Source: Trichobilharzia regenti (Eukaryota > Platyhelminthes > Trematoda > Strigeidida > Schistosomatidae). Taken from it: DNA of 64,000 bases. Under the pieces are notes generated by a model, which ran no database searches, was not told where the DNA came from, and saw only the letters and a list, made by a program, of their open reading frames with translations. The DNA lies in assembly GCA_944472135.2 (NCBI GenBank), contig OX235263.1:26961379-27025378 (forward strand), read 5' to 3'. The position numbers were made by a program, and so were the translations under genes. Below, piece after piece: positions 63,363-64,000 of this stretch; the stretch's first letter is position 1, and every line of letters begins with the position of its first letter.

Positions 63363-64000
63363 TAGTATTTTACTTGGCGTGAATAAGAGCAAGAAATGTT
63401 GTGGAATATATTATTCAACAAATATTCCAAAGTCATCGTAAGTGATTTTGACATGGTTTCACTCCAAGGAAACTGTTTGATGTCACCTTAAACAAGACTA
63501 GACGTTGAGTAGAAAATGAATAAGAAACAACAATTTCTGTTTTGATCCTTGGATGACATGGAAGAGGTTGTTTGATGAGTTGGGTAAACAGGACTACAGA
63601 GAACAAGGTGAGATGGAAATATGTCAGTGAAGTTTTATGTTCCAGGAAGGAAATCAAAGGGATCTATGATAACGAATTTAGTGCAAGATTACTGTGAAAG
63701 CATATAAGTCGAAAGTTTAATGCTTCAGTAGCTTTCGTCACCTAATTTCCTCCAAAGTTTTTCCTTCAGAATGTCTTGTAAAAGTTATAATTAGTTCTTC
63801 TTACCATTTTAATGGGGACAAATATATACTACTCAGAATGTATCAGTAAGTTGTTAAGTCAATTAATTCAGCTTTATTAACAGAAATGTCCATTCATTAA
63901 CACACAGTCAGCTCATAAAGCAGAAATAGCGATCAATTCCTATAGAGGAATTTAGCAGTGATTCATGAAACCGAAAACAAAAACAACAACAACCACATCA
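63363..64000. other. Unassigned stretch at right edge
   Basis: No motif, repeat or splice pattern recognised. Confidence 0.35.

Overview
This window looks like a repeat-rich intergenic and intronic stretch of a flatworm genome, most likely a schistosome. It is AT-rich and has no prokaryotic gene organisation. Its repeats match groups known from Schistosoma: hammerhead-ribozyme SINEs of the Sm-alpha type, CR1-like and RTE-like LINEs, Penelope-like elements (PLEs), CsRn1/Boudicca-like and other Ty3/Gypsy elements, and a BEL/Pao-like element. The species cannot be fixed from the sequence alone. Family names given here come from recognising motifs, not from a database search.

Layout. 0.3-12.3 kb: a 20-bp minisatellite, then two tandem copies of a non-autonomous BEL-like element. 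It has a Gag of the DUF1759 type joined to a membrane-spanning tail and no pol. The first copy is split by a nearly complete CR1-like LINE (1.09-6.53 kb, minus) and by a PLE-derived foldback element (6.97-7.37 kb). 12.3-17 kb: two broken CsRn1/Boudicca-like Gypsy pieces facing each other (gag-protease plus, RT-RNase H-integrase minus), closed by a SINE. 17.5-28.3 kb: LINE fragments of at least three families, interstitial telomere-like repeats, and a possible terminal exon of an unidentified gene (20.06 kb). 28.4-34.4 kb: two exons of a prenylcysteine-oxidase-like gene on the plus strand. The interval between them holds a PLE, two Sm-alpha SINEs, a LINE fragment and a gag-only Gypsy element with identical LTRs. 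34.35-39.34 kb: an apparently intact Gypsy element (1388-codon Gag-Pol) inserted within the last few codons of the prenylcysteine-oxidase-like gene. 39.8-64 kb: RTE-like LINE remnants, two classes of tRNA-derived SINE, at least six PLE remnants, a roughly 460-bp palindrome and a roughly 170-bp TA tract.

How the parts relate. The only convincing host protein gene is the prenylcysteine-oxidase-like one; at least one exon between the two found, and all upstream exons, were not found. Nearly everything else is mobile DNA of different ages. The youngest insertions appear to be the gag-only Gypsy (identical 193-bp LTRs) and the full Gypsy (LTRs differing at about eight positions). The gag-only and BEL-like elements lack polymerases and would depend on other copies. 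The tRNA-headed SINE shares its 3' tail with the RTE-like LINE, which suggests that LINE supplies its machinery.
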